Source: Rhizobium sp. CSW-27 (GTDB lineage: Bacteria > Pseudomonadota > Alphaproteobacteria > Rhizobiales > Rhizobiaceae). From it: a DNA stretch of 64,000 nucleotides. Each line of letters opens with the position of its first letter. The stretch's first letter is position 1. Shown one piece after another: positions 45,447-55,580 of the stretch. The notes under the pieces were generated by a model. That model was not told the origin of the DNA. It was given only the letters and a program-made list of their open reading frames with translations, and searched no databases. The stretch lies in assembly GCF_018760785.1 (NCBI RefSeq), contig NZ_JAHHZO010000002.1:496001-560000 (forward strand), read 5' to 3'. The translations under genes were made by a program, and so were the position numbers.

Positions 45447-47051
45447 ATGCTTATCCGTTTCATCACACTCGTTTTGTTCCTTCTTTCCATCGCCACATCC
45501 TCGCTTGCCCAGTCCGATCCGAAGGCGTTGATCGACCAGCTCGGCAAGGCGGATTTCAAGCAGGCGGAAGAGCTGATCGGCCAGATCGCCGCGACGGGGG
45601 ACCCGCGGGTCGTGCCGGCGCTGAATGCCTTTGCCGAGGGTGACCTTTATGCCCGCAAGTCTGATGGGGCCGTTTTCATTACCAAGGCGGCGGGCGCCGA
45701 TTTCACGCTGATCGATCCGCTCTCCGGGGAAAGTGCCGGCGAGGCGCCGAAGGGCTCCATGGTGAAGCTCAGGATCAACAACAATCTGCGCCGCGTGATC
45801 CGTTCGGCGACGGGCGGCCTGACGCTGCTGAGCCCTGACCGCGCGGTGCGCCTGCAGGCCGCCGATGCCGTTCTGCGTTCGCCCTCGGCGGAAAATCTCG
45901 AACTGGTCGAGGCCGCTCTTTCAAAGGAAACCGATGGCGAAGTGAGGGCGCGCATGCAGGAGGCGCGTGCCGTCTCCATCCTGATTTCCGAGCGCCCCGT
46001 CGATCAGAAGCGGGCGGCCATCGAGACGGTCGCCAGTCTCGGCGGACGCGGCGCGATCAGCATCCTGATGTCGGCTGCCCCGTCGCTCGATGCAGCGCTG
46101 AAGCCGGATGTGGACGCCGCCATTGCCAGGATCGAAACCACCCAGGCCTTCTGGGACATGGGACAGAATGTCTGGTACGGCCTGTCGCTCGGTTCCGTCC
46201 TGCTGCTGGCCGCCATCGGCCTTGCGATCACCTTCGGCGTGATGGGCATCATCAACATGGCGCATGGCGAGATGGTCATGCTCGGCGCCTATTCCACCTA
46301 TGTGGTGCAGGAGGTGATCCGCACTTCGGCGCCCAATCTTTTCGACTGGTCGCTGGCGATTGCCCTGCCGGTCGCTTTCCTGGTGACGGCTGCGGTCGGC
46401 CTCGTGATCGAGCGCGGCGTCATCCGCTTCCTCTATGGTCGTCCGCTGGAAACCCTGCTGGCCACCTGGGGCGTGTCGCTGATCCTGCAGCAACTGGTCC
46501 GCTCCATTTTCGGCCCGACGAACCAGGAGGTCGGCAATCCGTCCTGGATGTCCGGCGCCTTCCAGCTCGGCCAGATGCAGATCACCTGGAACCGGCTGTG
46601 GATCGTCGCCTTCTCGCTGTCGATCTTCATCGGCCTTCTGGTGCTGATGAAGCGCTCCGCCTTCGGCCTTCAGATGCGCGCCGTCACCCAGAACCGCCGC
46701 ATGGCCTCTTCCATGGGCATCCGCACGCCCTGGGTCGATGCCTTCACCTTCGCGCTCGGCTCCGGCATTGCCGGCATCGCCGGGGTGGCCCTCTCCCAGA
46801 TCGACAACGTCTCGCCGAATCTCGGCCAGTCCTACATCATCGACAGCTTCATGGTCGTGGTGTTCGGCGGCGTCGGCAATCTGTGGGGCACGCTGGTCGG
46901 CGCGCTGTCGCTCGGCGTCCTCAACAAGTTCCTCGAGCCGTGGACCGGCGCCGTGCTCGGCAAGATCCTCGTGCTCGTTCTGATCATCCTCTTCATCCAG
47001 AAGAGACCGCGCGGCCTGTTCGCGCTGAAGGGAAGGGCGGTGGAAGCATGA
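45447..47051 (+). CDS. urtB: Urea ABC transporter permease UrtB
   Basis: A 534-residue permease with a cleavable signal-like N-terminus (SLAQS region, residues ~1-25), an extra ~200-residue soluble N-terminal region that is a feature of UrtB, and a LivH-like core (LGSVLLLAAIGLAITFGVMGI, EMVMLGAYSTYV). It ends four bases inside urtC (ATGA). The segment QMRAVTQNRRMASSMGIRTP is the coupling loop. Confidence 0.95.
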   Translation: MLIRFITLVLFLLSIATSSLAQSDPKALIDQLGKADFKQAEELIGQIAATGDPRVVPALNAFAEGDLYARKSDGAVFITKAAGADFTLIDPLSGESAGEAPKGSMVKLRINNNLRRVIRSATGGLTLLSPDRAVRLQAADAVLRSPSAENLELVEAALSKETDGEVRARMQEARAVSILISERPVDQKRAAIETVASLGGRGAISILMSAAPSLDAALKPDVDAAIARIETTQAFWDMGQNVWYGLSLGSVLLLAAIGLAITFGVMGIINMAHGEMVMLGAYSTYVVQEVIRTSAPNLFDWSLAIALPVAFLVTAAVGLVIERGVIRFLYGRPLETLLATWGVSLILQQLVRSIFGPTNQEVGNPSWMSGAFQLGQMQITWNRLWIVAFSLSIFIGLLVLMKRSAFGLQMRAVTQNRRMASSMGIRTPWVDAFTFALGSGIAGIAGVALSQIDNVSPNLGQSYIIDSFMVVVFGGVGNLWGTLVGALSLGVLNKFLEPWTGAVLGKILVLVLIILFIQKRPRGLFALKGRAVEA

Positions 47052-48217
47052 TCACCAGCTTCGTGTTGCGCGCACTGGAAGGTCGCATCGTCATGGCGGT
47101 TGCCGTTCTGGCGGCCGTGGCCCTGGCCGTCCCGGCCAGCAATCTGCTCCTTTCGCCCGACAGCGCCCTGCATGTCCCAACCTATGCGGTGTCGCTGATG
47201 GGCAAGTATCTGTGCTATGCGCTGCTGGCGCTGGCGCTTGATCTGGTCTGGGGCTATTGCGGCATTCTTTCGCTCGGCCACGGCGCCTTTTTTGCCCTCG
47301 GCGGCTATGCCATGGGCATGTATCTGATGCGCCAGATCGGCTCGCGCGGTGTCTACGGCAATCCGGTTCTGCCCGATTTCATGGTCTTCCTCAACTGGAA
47401 GGAACTGCCCTGGTTCTGGCATGGCTTCGACATGTTCTGGTTCGCCATGCTGATGGTGCTGCTGGTGCCGGGCCTGCTTGCCTTCGTGTTCGGCTGGTTC
47501 GCCTTTCGCTCCCGCGTCAACGGCGTCTATCTCTCGATCATCACCCAGGCGATGACCTATGCGCTGATGCTGGCCTTCTTCCGCAACGATATGGGCTTCG
47601 GCGGCAATAACGGCCTGACCGACTACAAGGATATCCTCGGCTTCTCCGTGCAGGCGGATGGCACGCGCGCCGTGCTGTTTGCGCTGTCCGCGCTGATGCT
47701 GGCGCTCTGCCTGGTGCTTGCCTCTGCGATTACCCGCTCCAAATTCGGCAAGGTTCTGGTCGGCGTGCGCGATGCCGAAAGCCGGGTCCGCTTCCTGGGC
47801 TTCCGGGTGGAAAACATAAAGCTCTTCACCTTCGTCGTCTCGGCCATGATGGCGGGCATTGCCGGTGCACTGTTCGTGCCGCAGGTTGGCATCATCAATC
47901 CCGGTGAATTCGCGCCGGCCAATTCCATCGAGGTGGTGGTGTGGACGGCGGTCGGCGGGCGCGGCACGCTGATCGGCCCGATCATCGGCGCGGTGCTGGT
48001 CAATGGCGGCAAGAGCTTCTTCACCGGCGCCTTTCCGGAACTCTGGCTCTATGCGCTGGGTGCGCTCTTCATCGGCGTGACGCTGTTCCTGCCGAAGGGC
48101 ATTGTCGGCACGGTGCAGTCCGGCCTTGCCGCACGCCGTGCGATGAAGGCGGCGGCGCGGGCCGAGGCGAGTGGAAACGACGACCGGGCGCCGTCCCAGG
48201 TCCAGGCTGCGGAGTAG
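47048..48217 (+). CDS. urtC: Urea ABC transporter permease UrtC
   Basis: A 389-residue LivM-like permease: DLVWGYCGILSLGHGAFFAL is the family signature, with GVRDAESRVRFLGFRVENIK as the coupling loop. About ten membrane segments. Overlaps urtB by four bases and is followed by urtD after five bases, so it is in one operon with both. Confidence 0.95.
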   Translation: MITSFVLRALEGRIVMAVAVLAAVALAVPASNLLLSPDSALHVPTYAVSLMGKYLCYALLALALDLVWGYCGILSLGHGAFFALGGYAMGMYLMRQIGSRGVYGNPVLPDFMVFLNWKELPWFWHGFDMFWFAMLMVLLVPGLLAFVFGWFAFRSRVNGVYLSIITQAMTYALMLAFFRNDMGFGGNNGLTDYKDILGFSVQADGTRAVLFALSALMLALCLVLASAITRSKFGKVLVGVRDAESRVRFLGFRVENIKLFTFVVSAMMAGIAGALFVPQVGIINPGEFAPANSIEVVVWTAVGGRGTLIGPIIGAVLVNGGKSFFTGAFPELWLYALGALFIGVTLFLPKGIVGTVQSGLAARRAMKAAARAEASGNDDRAPSQVQAAE

Positions 48218-48222
48218 ACGCG

Positions 48223-48987
48223 ATGAACCTCGTCAAAAGCGAAACCCGACCGAAATCGCTTCTCTATCTCGATGGCGTCTCCGTCTCCTTCGATGGCTTC
48301 AAGGCGTTGAACTCGCTCTCCTTCGTTGTGGAGCCCGGCGAGTTGCGGGCGATCATCGGCCCGAACGGCGCCGGCAAGACGACGATGATGGACATCATCA
48401 CCGGCAAGACCCGGCCCGACAGCGGCCAGGTGGTGTTCGAGGACATGATCGACCTGACCAGGAAGGACGAGGCCGATATCGCCCAGCTCGGCATCGGCCG
48501 GAAGTTCCAGAAGCCGACGGTGTTCGAAAGCCATACGGTCTGGGACAATCTGGAACTGGCGCTGAACCGCAAGCGCGGCGTGTTTGCCACGCTGTTCTAC
48601 CGGCTTTCCGGGGAGGATCGCGACCGTATCGAGGAGATCCTCGCCACCATCCGCCTGACCCATCGCCGCGACGACCTGGCGGCAAGCCTCAGCCATGGCC
48701 AGAAGCAGTGGCTGGAGATCGGCATGCTTCTGGCGCAGGAGCCGAAACTGCTCTTGGTCGATGAACCCGTGGCCGGCATGACCGATGCCGAAACCGCCGA
48801 AACCGCCATTCTGCTCAAGGAAATCGCCAAGAGCCGCTCGGTGGTGGTGGTCGAGCACGACATGGGCTTCATCCGCGATCTCGGCGTGAAGGTGACGTGT
48901 CTCGCCGAAGGTTCGGTGCTGGCGGAAGGCTCGATCGATTTCGTGTCGAACGATCCGAAGGTCATCGAAAACTATCTGGGGCGGTGA
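48223..48987 (+). CDS. urtD: Urea ABC transporter ATPase UrtD
   Basis: A 254-residue ATPase: Walker A (GPNGAGKTTMMD), the UrtD-type signature LSHGQKQWLEIGMLLAQEPK and Walker B (LLLVDEPVAGMTDAE). The segment GRKFQKPTVFESHTVWDNLE separates it from LivG. Starts five bases after urtC. A palindromic repeat follows it, before urtE. Confidence 0.95.
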   Translation: MNLVKSETRPKSLLYLDGVSVSFDGFKALNSLSFVVEPGELRAIIGPNGAGKTTMMDIITGKTRPDSGQVVFEDMIDLTRKDEADIAQLGIGRKFQKPTVFESHTVWDNLELALNRKRGVFATLFYRLSGEDRDRIEEILATIRLTHRRDDLAASLSHGQKQWLEIGMLLAQEPKLLLVDEPVAGMTDAETAETAILLKEIAKSRSVVVVEHDMGFIRDLGVKVTCLAEGSVLAEGSIDFVSNDPKVIENYLGR

Positions 48988-49014
48988 GGGCGATGCGGAA
49001 TTTGTTGCCTTTAA

Positions 49015-49146
49015 CCCCCTCTGGCTGCCGCCATCTTCCCCACAAAGGGGGAGACCTTTCGCGGTACCGCCTTGGCCCAATCGGGGCGCAGGCGATGAGG
49101 CAGGGTGAGCCCCTTCCCCTTGTGGGGAGGGATTGGGGAGGGGGCT
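49015..49146. repeat. Rhizobial palindromic intergenic repeat, copy 2
   Basis: Between urtD and urtE, in opposite orientation to copy 1: CCCCCTCTGGCTGCCGCCAT, then TTCCCCACAAAGGGGGAG, and at the right end CCCCTTGTGGGGAGGGATTG. Two stem-loops flank a ~45-base divergent centre. Confidence 0.7.
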
Positions 49147-49240
49147 TTTTACCCAATCCCGTGCCTCACATCGTTGCAGAGGTGCCCGGCAGGGCAGAGG
49201 GGGGTGCCCCCGGAACCCGGCGGATTACAGGAGGCACTCC

Positions 49241-49936
49241 ATGCTGACAGTCAACAACATCAATCTTCACTATGGCGCGGCACAGGCGCTGCGCGGCGTG
49301 TCGATCACAGCGCCCATGGGCAAGATCACCTGCGTGCTCGGTCGCAACGGGGTCGGCAAGTCGTCGCTTTTGCGCGCCATCACCGGCCAGCATGGGGTGA
49401 GCGCCGGCACGATCAGCTTCAACGGCGAGACGCTGAACGGGCTGGCACCCTATGCGCGCGCCAAACACGGCATCGGCTATGTGCCGCAGGGCCGCGAGAT
49501 CTTTCCGCTGCTCACCGTCAGGGAAAACCTTGAAACCGGCTTCGCGCCGCTGCCACGCAAGGAGCGCTTCATTCCCGACGACATCTTCGCGCTGTTTCCG
49601 GTGCTGAATTCCATGCTGTCGCGCCGCGGCGGCGATCTGTCCGGCGGTCAGCAGCAGCAGCTGGCGATCGGCCGTGCCATGGTCACGCGCCCGAAGATCC
49701 TGGTGCTGGACGAACCGACGGAGGGCATCCAGCCCTCGATCATCAAGGATATCGGCCGGGCGATCAAATATCTGCGCGATTCCACCGGCATGGCCATCCT
49801 GCTTGTGGAACAGTACCTTGATTTCTGCCGGGAGCTTGCGGATCACGTCTACATCATGGATCGTGGGGAAATCGTGCATGAGGGACCGGCCGAGACGCTG
49901 GATACGGCGGAGGCAAGGCGGCACCTGACGGTGTGA
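49241..49936 (+). CDS. urtE: Urea ABC transporter ATPase UrtE
   Basis: A 231-residue ATPase: Walker A (GRNGVGKSS), signature LSGGQQQQLAIGRAMVTRPK and Walker B (ILVLDEPTEGIQPSI); the IQPSI end of Walker B is typical of UrtE. Start ATG has GGAGG 7 bases upstream. It completes urtABCDE, separated from urtD by a repeat element. Confidence 0.95.
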   Translation: MLTVNNINLHYGAAQALRGVSITAPMGKITCVLGRNGVGKSSLLRAITGQHGVSAGTISFNGETLNGLAPYARAKHGIGYVPQGREIFPLLTVRENLETGFAPLPRKERFIPDDIFALFPVLNSMLSRRGGDLSGGQQQQLAIGRAMVTRPKILVLDEPTEGIQPSIIKDIGRAIKYLRDSTGMAILLVEQYLDFCRELADHVYIMDRGEIVHEGPAETLDTAEARRHLTV

Positions 49937-50065
49937 TGCAATTTTATCGCATGGCAGCCTTCTTTCCGAGGGCTGTTCAATAGAAGTTTCTAATATGGTA
50001 ACCCGAGCGCGGTTTAATCCAACAGGCAGTCGGCTTTTACGCCCTTTCCCGTCACGAGGCGCTTG

Positions 50066-51280
50066 ATGGCATATGGATTTCGCTTGGGACAGTTCCCGCG
50101 GCGGGCTTTCGCCCGGCTGGTTGTTACCGGGAGCCTTCTCTTCGGCGGCGCAGTTGCGGCATCGGCCGGTTGCGGCGTGCCGCAGCAGACCGGCTACCGC
50201 GATGTCACGCTGCAGGTCGACGGTGCCATGCGCCAGGGTGTTGCCTATCTTCCCTCCGGCTATACCGGCCAGAAGAAGATGGCGGTGGTCTTCGATTTCC
50301 ACGGCAGCAACAGCTTCCCGCGCGCCCAGATGCAGCGCAGTTCCTGGGACAAGGTGGCCGAGCGCGAGGGCTTCATCGTGTTTGCTCCGCAGGGCAGCCT
50401 CTCCGGTTCGGCTGCCGGCACCTTTGCCTGGAATGTGCCGGGCGTGACCTTTCGCGAGGGCGGGCTGGATGAGGTGGCCTTCATCAAGGCGGCCGTCGAG
50501 CGGGTGAAGGAGGACTATTGCGTCGATCCGGAGCGTATCTATGCCTCGGGCTATTCCGGCGGCGGGCGCATGCTCTCGGCCTATCTCTGTGCCGGCACGG
50601 AGGATTTCGCCGGGGCGGGTTTCGTCAATTCGCTGCGTGCCGGCCTTCCGGCCGAGCGGCGTGACGGACGCTGGATGCCCGATGCCACCAGTTGCAAACC
50701 GGCACGTCCGGTGTCCATCATGGCCTTTCACGGCGTCAAGGACGAAGCCAATCCTTATGCCGGTGGCGGCAAGGCCTACTGGCAATATGGCTTTCGTGCC
50801 GCGCTGCAGCGCTGGACGGAACTGGATGGCTGCAAGGGCAAGGCGGTTGCCGAAACGGCCGGCGGCGTCACCTTCAGCCTCTACGATGCCTGTGGCAAGG
50901 GTGCGCGCATCGCCGCCTTCGAATTTGCCGAAGGCACGCATGACTGGCCGCGCCCCCAGCCGAATGCCGGCGTGATGGCGGCTGCCAGCAGGACCGACAC
51001 GGCCGGCGTCGTGCAGGTCTCGGCCACGCGCAAGCCGGGCTTCGATCCAAACATTGATCCGGCCGCGCGGATGTGGGACTTCTTCCGCCGGGCCGACCAG
51101 CCGAATGTGGTCGCCACCGCCAATTCGCCCCAGCCGGCTCTGAAGGTGGTGGCGGGTTGCGGCGAGGCGGCAACCATAGACCAGAATGCCGAGGGCCAGA
51201 GTGCCGAGGGGATGACGTGCAGCAACAGCAAGCCGGCGGAGCCGCGCCGCAGCGGGCTCGGGGCAAAGGACGCCTTGTAA
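50066..51280 (+). CDS. Secreted esterase/PHB-depolymerase-like (LpqC family) protein
   Basis: A 404-residue secreted alpha/beta hydrolase: signal peptide (cleavage near AAASA-GCG), the opening of the fold as [15 protein letters not shown], the nucleophile elbow [18 protein letters not shown] (GYSGG) and a likely catalytic His in [11 protein letters not shown]. It matches polyhydroxybutyrate depolymerase/feruloyl-esterase-like proteins. Start ATG 50066 follows GAGG. Its last 64 bases overlap the start of ureD, an unusual arrangement that couples the two. Substrate unknown. Confidence 0.8.
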   Translation: MAYGFRLGQFPRRAFARLVVTGSLLFGGAVAASAGCGVPQQTGYRDVTLQVDGAMRQGVAYLPSGYTGQKKMAVVFDFHGSNSFPRAQMQRSSWDKVAEREGFIVFAPQGSLSGSAAGTFAWNVPGVTFREGGLDEVAFIKAAVERVKEDYCVDPERIYASGYSGGGRMLSAYLCAGTEDFAGAGFVNSLRAGLPAERRDGRWMPDATSCKPARPVSIMAFHGVKDEANPYAGGGKAYWQYGFRAALQRWTELDGCKGKAVAETAGGVTFSLYDACGKGARIAAFEFAEGTHDWPRPQPNAGVMAAASRTDTAGVVQVSATRKPGFDPNIDPAARMWDFFRRADQPNVVATANSPQPALKVVAGCGEAATIDQNAEGQSAEGMTCSNSKPAEPRRSGLGAKDAL

Positions 51281-52041
51281 CCAAGCAACTGGCGGGCCGC
51301 ACGCGGCTTGCCGAGCTTTTCCAGGAGGGCTGCGGCAAGATCCGCCTGCCCGACACATTCGATGCCTCTCTGGAGGCGATCCTCATCAACAGTTCCGGCG
51401 GGCTGACCGGCGGCGATCGGCTGGAATGGAGCCTTCGGGCGGGGCCGGGCACCGATGTTACCGTCACCACCCAGGCGAACGAGAAGATCTACAAGGCGGC
51501 TGCCGATACGGCGCTTCTCTCCAGCCGTGTCGATGTGGGCGAGGGGGCGAAGGTGGCTTGGCTGCCGCAGGAAAGCATCCTGTTCGACCGCGCCTCGCTG
51601 ACGCGCGAACTTACCGTCGATCTGGCGCCGAGCGCCGAGTTTCTCGCCGTCGAAGCCATCATCCTCGGCCGCACCGCCATGGGGGAGCGCGCCGAAACCG
51701 GCCTGTTCCGGGATCGCTGGCGCATCCGCCGGGCAGGGCGCCTGATCCATGCCGAGGAGGTGCGGCTTGAGGGGGAGATTGCCACGCTCGGCCTTCAGCC
51801 GGCCGCGCTTTCCGGCAAGGTGGCCTTTGCCACGGTGTTCTATTCCGGCCCTGCCTGCGAGGCCTTCCTGCCGCGCCTGAGGCCGCTGCTCGAAGCCGGC
51901 TATGCCGGTGCAAGCCATTGGCAGGACAAGCTGATCGTGCGGCTTGCCGCCGCCGACGGATTCTCCTTGAGAAAAATTCTTGTGCCCGTCATTTCGCTCT
52001 TGCGAAACGGCGCGCCAGTGCCGAAAGTCTGGAACACGTAA
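51217..52041 (+). CDS. ureD: Urease accessory protein UreD
   Basis: A 274-residue protein starting at GTG 51217, preceded by GAGGGG; an ATG farther upstream gives no family match. Conserved blocks: [47 protein letters not shown] and [15 protein letters not shown]. UreD is the scaffold on which UreF and UreG assemble for nickel delivery to apo-urease. The overlap with the upstream esterase-like gene implies coupled translation. Confidence 0.94.
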   Translation: MQQQQAGGAAPQRARGKGRLVTKQLAGRTRLAELFQEGCGKIRLPDTFDASLEAILINSSGGLTGGDRLEWSLRAGPGTDVTVTTQANEKIYKAAADTALLSSRVDVGEGAKVAWLPQESILFDRASLTRELTVDLAPSAEFLAVEAIILGRTAMGERAETGLFRDRWRIRRAGRLIHAEEVRLEGEIATLGLQPAALSGKVAFATVFYSGPACEAFLPRLRPLLEAGYAGASHWQDKLIVRLAAADGFSLRKILVPVISLLRNGAPVPKVWNT

Positions 52042-52063
52042 AGCAGAAAATTTTGGGGAACCC

Positions 52064-52366
52064 ATGAACCTCAGCCCGAGAGAAAAAGACAAGCTTCTGA
52101 TTTCGATGGCGGCGATCGTTGCCCGCCGGCGGCTGGAGCGCGGCGTGAAGCTGAACTATCCGGAAGCCATTGCGCTGATCACCGATTTCGTCGTGGAAGG
52201 CGCACGCGATGGCCGCGCCGTCTCCGACCTGATGGAAGCCGGCGCCCATGTCATCACCCGCGACCAAGTGATGGAAGGCGTCGCCGAGATGATCCACGAC
52301 GTGCAGGTGGAAGCAACCTTTCCGGATGGCACCAAGCTGGTGACCGTTCACGAACCGATCCGCTGA
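52064..52366 (+). CDS. ureA: Urease subunit gamma
   Basis: A 100-residue protein: [20 protein letters not shown] opens the family and [20 protein letters not shown] and [18 protein letters not shown] end it. It forms the trimeric urease with UreB and UreC. Starts 22 bases after ureD. Confidence 0.97.
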   Translation: MNLSPREKDKLLISMAAIVARRRLERGVKLNYPEAIALITDFVVEGARDGRAVSDLMEAGAHVITRDQVMEGVAEMIHDVQVEATFPDGTKLVTVHEPIR

Positions 52367-52386
52367 CAGGCTTGAGGAAAACGCCG

Positions 52387-52692
52387 ATGATCCCCGGTGA
52401 AATCATATCCGCCAAGGGCGAGATCGAACTGAATGCCGGCCAGCCGACGGTGACGCTGGCCGTGTCGAACACCGGCGACCGTCCTGTGCAGGTGGGCAGC
52501 CACTATCATTTCTTCGAGACCAATGCCGGTCTCTCCTTCGAGCGCGACAGGGCGCGGGGCATGCGGCTCGATATTCCGGCCGGTACCGCCGTGCGTTTCG
52601 AGCCGGGGCAGACGCGGGAGGTGACCCTCATTCCGCTATCCGGCAAGCGCGAGGTCTATGGCTTCCGCCAGCAGGTGATGGGCAAGCTCTAG
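52387..52692 (+). CDS. ureB: Urease subunit beta
   Basis: A 101-residue protein with the block [17 protein letters not shown] and the conserved [21 protein letters not shown] 52387 has TGAGGA upstream. Separate small gamma and beta genes are the usual arrangement in alphaproteobacteria. Confidence 0.97.
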   Translation: MIPGEIISAKGEIELNAGQPTVTLAVSNTGDRPVQVGSHYHFFETNAGLSFERDRARGMRLDIPAGTAVRFEPGQTREVTLIPLSGKREVYGFRQQVMGKL

Positions 52693-52716
52693 AGACTTCG
52701 AAAGGGTGCGCTGCGC

Positions 52717-53136
52717 ATGAAACTGGCCCTTCTCTCCATGCTGTGCGGCTGTGTGCTGCTGGTGGACGGACCGAGTTCCGCCGAGGAGCCGACAGTTGCC
52801 TGCGACAAGGCCGTGACCCAGGCGGACATGACCGCCTGTGCGCGGAAGGATTTCGAGAAGGCCGACGCGGGCCTCAACGCCCAGTGGCTGCTGACCCGCA
52901 AGGCGATGGCAGACCGTGATGCGGGTCTCGCTGCCGACCAGCGCGGCGGCGAGCAGGCGCTTCTTGCGGCGCAGCGGGCCTGGATCGCCTATCGCGACGG
53001 CCAGTGCACGGCGGAAGGCTTTGCCGCCCGTGGCGGCACGATGGAGCCCATGCTGGTGGTCGCCTGCAAGGCGGAACTCAGCGAAGTGCGAACCGACGAA
53101 CTGAAACAACTTGCCGAGACGATCGGCCAACAATGA
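52717..53136 (+). CDS. LprI/DUF1311-family secreted protein within the urease operon
   Basis: A 139-residue secreted protein: lipoprotein-like or plain signal peptide (MKLALLSMLCGCVLLVDG, with a Cys near residue 12), then the DUF1311 core with paired Cys (ACDKAVTQADMTAC) and the AQRAWIAYRDGQCTAEG block typical of lysozyme-inhibitor-like LprI proteins. It lies 24 bases after ureB and 63 bases before ureC, so it is in the operon. Role in urease biology unknown. Confidence 0.88.
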   Translation: MKLALLSMLCGCVLLVDGPSSAEEPTVACDKAVTQADMTACARKDFEKADAGLNAQWLLTRKAMADRDAGLAADQRGGEQALLAAQRAWIAYRDGQCTAEGFAARGGTMEPMLVVACKAELSEVRTDELKQLAETIGQQ

Positions 53137-53199
53137 CCGGGGCTTGCCCGGCGCGAGGGGCGCCGGCAGCCCGACTGCGAGACTGGAGCGAGCAAGCCC

Positions 53200-54912
53200 A
53201 TGCCCTACAAGATTTCCCGCGCGGCCTATGCCAGCATGTTCGGCCCGACCATCGGCGACAAGGTGCGACTGGCCGATACCGAGCTCTTCATCGAGGTGGA
53301 AAAGGATTTCACCACCTATGGCGAAGAGGTGAAGTTCGGCGGCGGCAAGGTGATCCGCGATGGCATGGGCCAGAGCCAGGTGACGCGCGCCAATGGTGCG
53401 GTCGATACCGTCATCACCAATGCGGTGATCGTCGATCACACCGGCATCGTGAAGGCGGATATCGGGTTGAAGGACGGGCGCATCGTCGCGATCGGCAAGG
53501 CTGGCAATCCGGATACGCAGCCGGGCGTCAACATCATCGTCGGGCCGGGCACGGAAGCGATTGCCGGCGAGGGCAAGATTGTCACCGCCGGTGGCATGGA
53601 CGCCCATATCCATTTCATCTGCCCGCAGCAGATCGAAGAGGCGCTGATGAGCGGCCTTACCTGCATGCTGGGCGGCGGCACCGGCCCCGCGCATGGCACG
53701 CTTGCCACCACCTGCACGCCCGGCCCCTGGCACATCGCCCGCATGATCGAGGCGGCGGATGCCTTCCCGATGAACCTTGCCTTTGCCGGCAAGGGCAATG
53801 CCTCGCTGCCCGGCGCGCTCGAAGAAATGGTGCTCGGCGGTGCCACCTCGCTGAAACTGCACGAGGACTGGGGTACGACACCCGGCGCCATCGACTGCTG
53901 CCTGTCGGTTGCCGACGAGTATGACGTGCAGGTGATGATCCACACCGATACGCTGAACGAAAGTGGTTTTGTTGAGGATACGGTCGGCGCCATCAGGGGC
54001 CGCACCATCCATGCCTTCCACACGGAAGGCGCTGGCGGCGGCCATGCGCCGGACATCATCAAGATCTGCGGCCAGCCGAATGTCATTCCGTCGTCGACCA
54101 ATCCGACGCGGCCCTACACGGTCAATACGCTCGCCGAACATCTCGACATGCTGATGGTCTGCCATCACCTGTCGCCATCGATCCCGGAAGACATCGCCTT
54201 CGCCGAAAGCCGTATCCGCAAGGAAACGATTGCGGCGGAAGATATTCTCCACGATATCGGCGCCTTTTCGATCATCTCGTCGGACAGCCAGGCCATGGGC
54301 CGCGTCGGCGAAGTGATCATCCGCACCTGGCAGACGGCTGACAAGATGAAGCGCCAGCGCGGCAGCCTGCCCGGCGAGACTGGCGACAACGACAATCTGC
54401 GTGTGCGCCGTTACGTGGCGAAATACACGATCAACCCGGCGATCGCGCATGGCGTCAGCCACGAGATCGGCTCCGTCGAGATCGGCAAACGCGCCGACCT
54501 CGTGATCTGGAACCCGGCCTTCTTTGGCGTGAAGCCCGACATGGTGCTGATGGGCGGCGTGATTGCTGCTGCCCCGATGGGCGATCCGAACGCCTCCATC
54601 CCGACGCCACAGCCGGTGCATTACCGCCCGATGTTCGGCGCCTATGGCAAGGCACGCACGAACTCCTCCGTCACCTTTGTCTCTCAGGCCTCGCTCGATG
54701 CCGGGTTGGCCGGCAGGCTCGGCGTTGCCAAGCAACTGGTGGCGGTAAAGAACACCCGCGGCGGCATTTCCAAGAAGTCGATGATCCTCAACGACCTGAC
54801 CCCGCATATCGAGGTGGACCCGGAAACCTACGAGGTGCGCGCCGACGGCGAACTCCTGACCTGCGAACCGGCAACCGTGCTGCCGATGGCGCAGCGGTAT
54901 TTCCTGTTCTGA
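53200..54912 (+). CDS. ureC: Urease subunit alpha (catalytic)
   Basis: A 570-residue subunit with all nickel-site residues visible: His136 and His138 (GMDAHIHF), carbamylated Lys219 ([10 protein letters not shown]), His221, His248, His274, Asp362 (SSDSQAMG). The flap Cys-His is Cys321-His322 ([10 protein letters not shown]). Urease converts urea to ammonia and CO2. Numbering is two residues beyond the Klebsiella enzyme. Intact and full length; the closest upstream operon genes are ureA and ureB. Confidence 0.98.
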   Translation: MPYKISRAAYASMFGPTIGDKVRLADTELFIEVEKDFTTYGEEVKFGGGKVIRDGMGQSQVTRANGAVDTVITNAVIVDHTGIVKADIGLKDGRIVAIGKAGNPDTQPGVNIIVGPGTEAIAGEGKIVTAGGMDAHIHFICPQQIEEALMSGLTCMLGGGTGPAHGTLATTCTPGPWHIARMIEAADAFPMNLAFAGKGNASLPGALEEMVLGGATSLKLHEDWGTTPGAIDCCLSVADEYDVQVMIHTDTLNESGFVEDTVGAIRGRTIHAFHTEGAGGGHAPDIIKICGQPNVIPSSTNPTRPYTVNTLAEHLDMLMVCHHLSPSIPEDIAFAESRIRKETIAAEDILHDIGAFSIISSDSQAMGRVGEVIIRTWQTADKMKRQRGSLPGETGDNDNLRVRRYVAKYTINPAIAHGVSHEIGSVEIGKRADLVIWNPAFFGVKPDMVLMGGVIAAAPMGDPNASIPTPQPVHYRPMFGAYGKARTNSSVTFVSQASLDAGLAGRLGVAKQLVAVKNTRGGISKKSMILNDLTPHIEVDPETYEVRADGELLTCEPATVLPMAQRYFLF

Positions 54913-54954
54913 TGAGCCCTTTGGCAGGCTGATGCTCTGTGATAGGATGTTGCC

Positions 54955-55227
54955 ATGAGCACCAAGGAGACTGTCAGCATCGACGGTGATTTGAAAAAGC
55001 GTCTCGCTGTCATCGCGGAACGCGAAGGCTCGACCGTGTCCGAACTGGCAGAAGGCGTTTTGCGGCTTCATGCGGAGGATGTTGAACGCCAGGAGGCCGA
55101 GTTTGCCGAGGATGATCGCCGATGGGCGCGATATCTTGAGACGGGCGAGTCTATTTCTGGTGAGGATATGAAGGCAAAATTGCAAGCGCTTGCCGATGAA
55201 GCGGGGCGCAAGGCAATATCAGCGTGA
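54955..55227 (+). CDS. Ribbon-helix-helix antitoxin (RelB/CopG-like)
   Basis: A 90-residue protein: N-terminal RHH pattern (KETVSIDGDLKKRLAVIAER, STVSELAEGVLRLHAED) and an acidic tail for toxin binding. It lies 43 bases after ureC on the same strand and its stop overlaps the toxin start by three bases. Confidence 0.82.
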   Translation: MSTKETVSIDGDLKKRLAVIAEREGSTVSELAEGVLRLHAEDVERQEAEFAEDDRRWARYLETGESISGEDMKAKLQALADEAGRKAISA

Positions 55228-55514
55228 AGGTACGTTTCCTGCCCGAAGCCGATCAGGATATTGACCGGCTCTACAGCTTTCTGGCGGGACGGAATTCATC
55301 AGCAGCGCGGAAGGCTATGTTGGCGATCGACAATGCTATCGACCGCCTTCAGGAAAATCCCCACATCGGCGCAGTGATGCGAGAAAGCGCCGGAGACCGG
55401 CAGCTCTTCATCCCCTTCGGCAATAGTGCATACGTCCTTCGCTATAGACTGGACGAGGCACGGGACACTCTGATCGTGGTCCGGGTCTGGCACGGGCGGG
55501 AAAGCAGAGACTAA
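55224..55514 (+). CDS. ParE/RelE-family toxin
   Basis: A 96-residue toxin: opening VRFLPEADQDIDRLYSFL, middle RLQENPHIGAVMRESAGD and end VLRYRLDEARDTLIVVRVWH match the ParE/RelE fold. GTG start overlaps the antitoxin stop. Only modestly similar to the ParDE pair at 27.3 kb, so it is not an evident duplicate. Confidence 0.85.
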   Translation: MKVRFLPEADQDIDRLYSFLAGRNSSAARKAMLAIDNAIDRLQENPHIGAVMRESAGDRQLFIPFGNSAYVLRYRLDEARDTLIVVRVWHGRESRD

Positions 55515-55580
55515 GGCGCCGGACCGCATGCTTCTTCCATTCGTCGCTCACCTTTGTTCCTTTTGTTGACCGGTACGACG

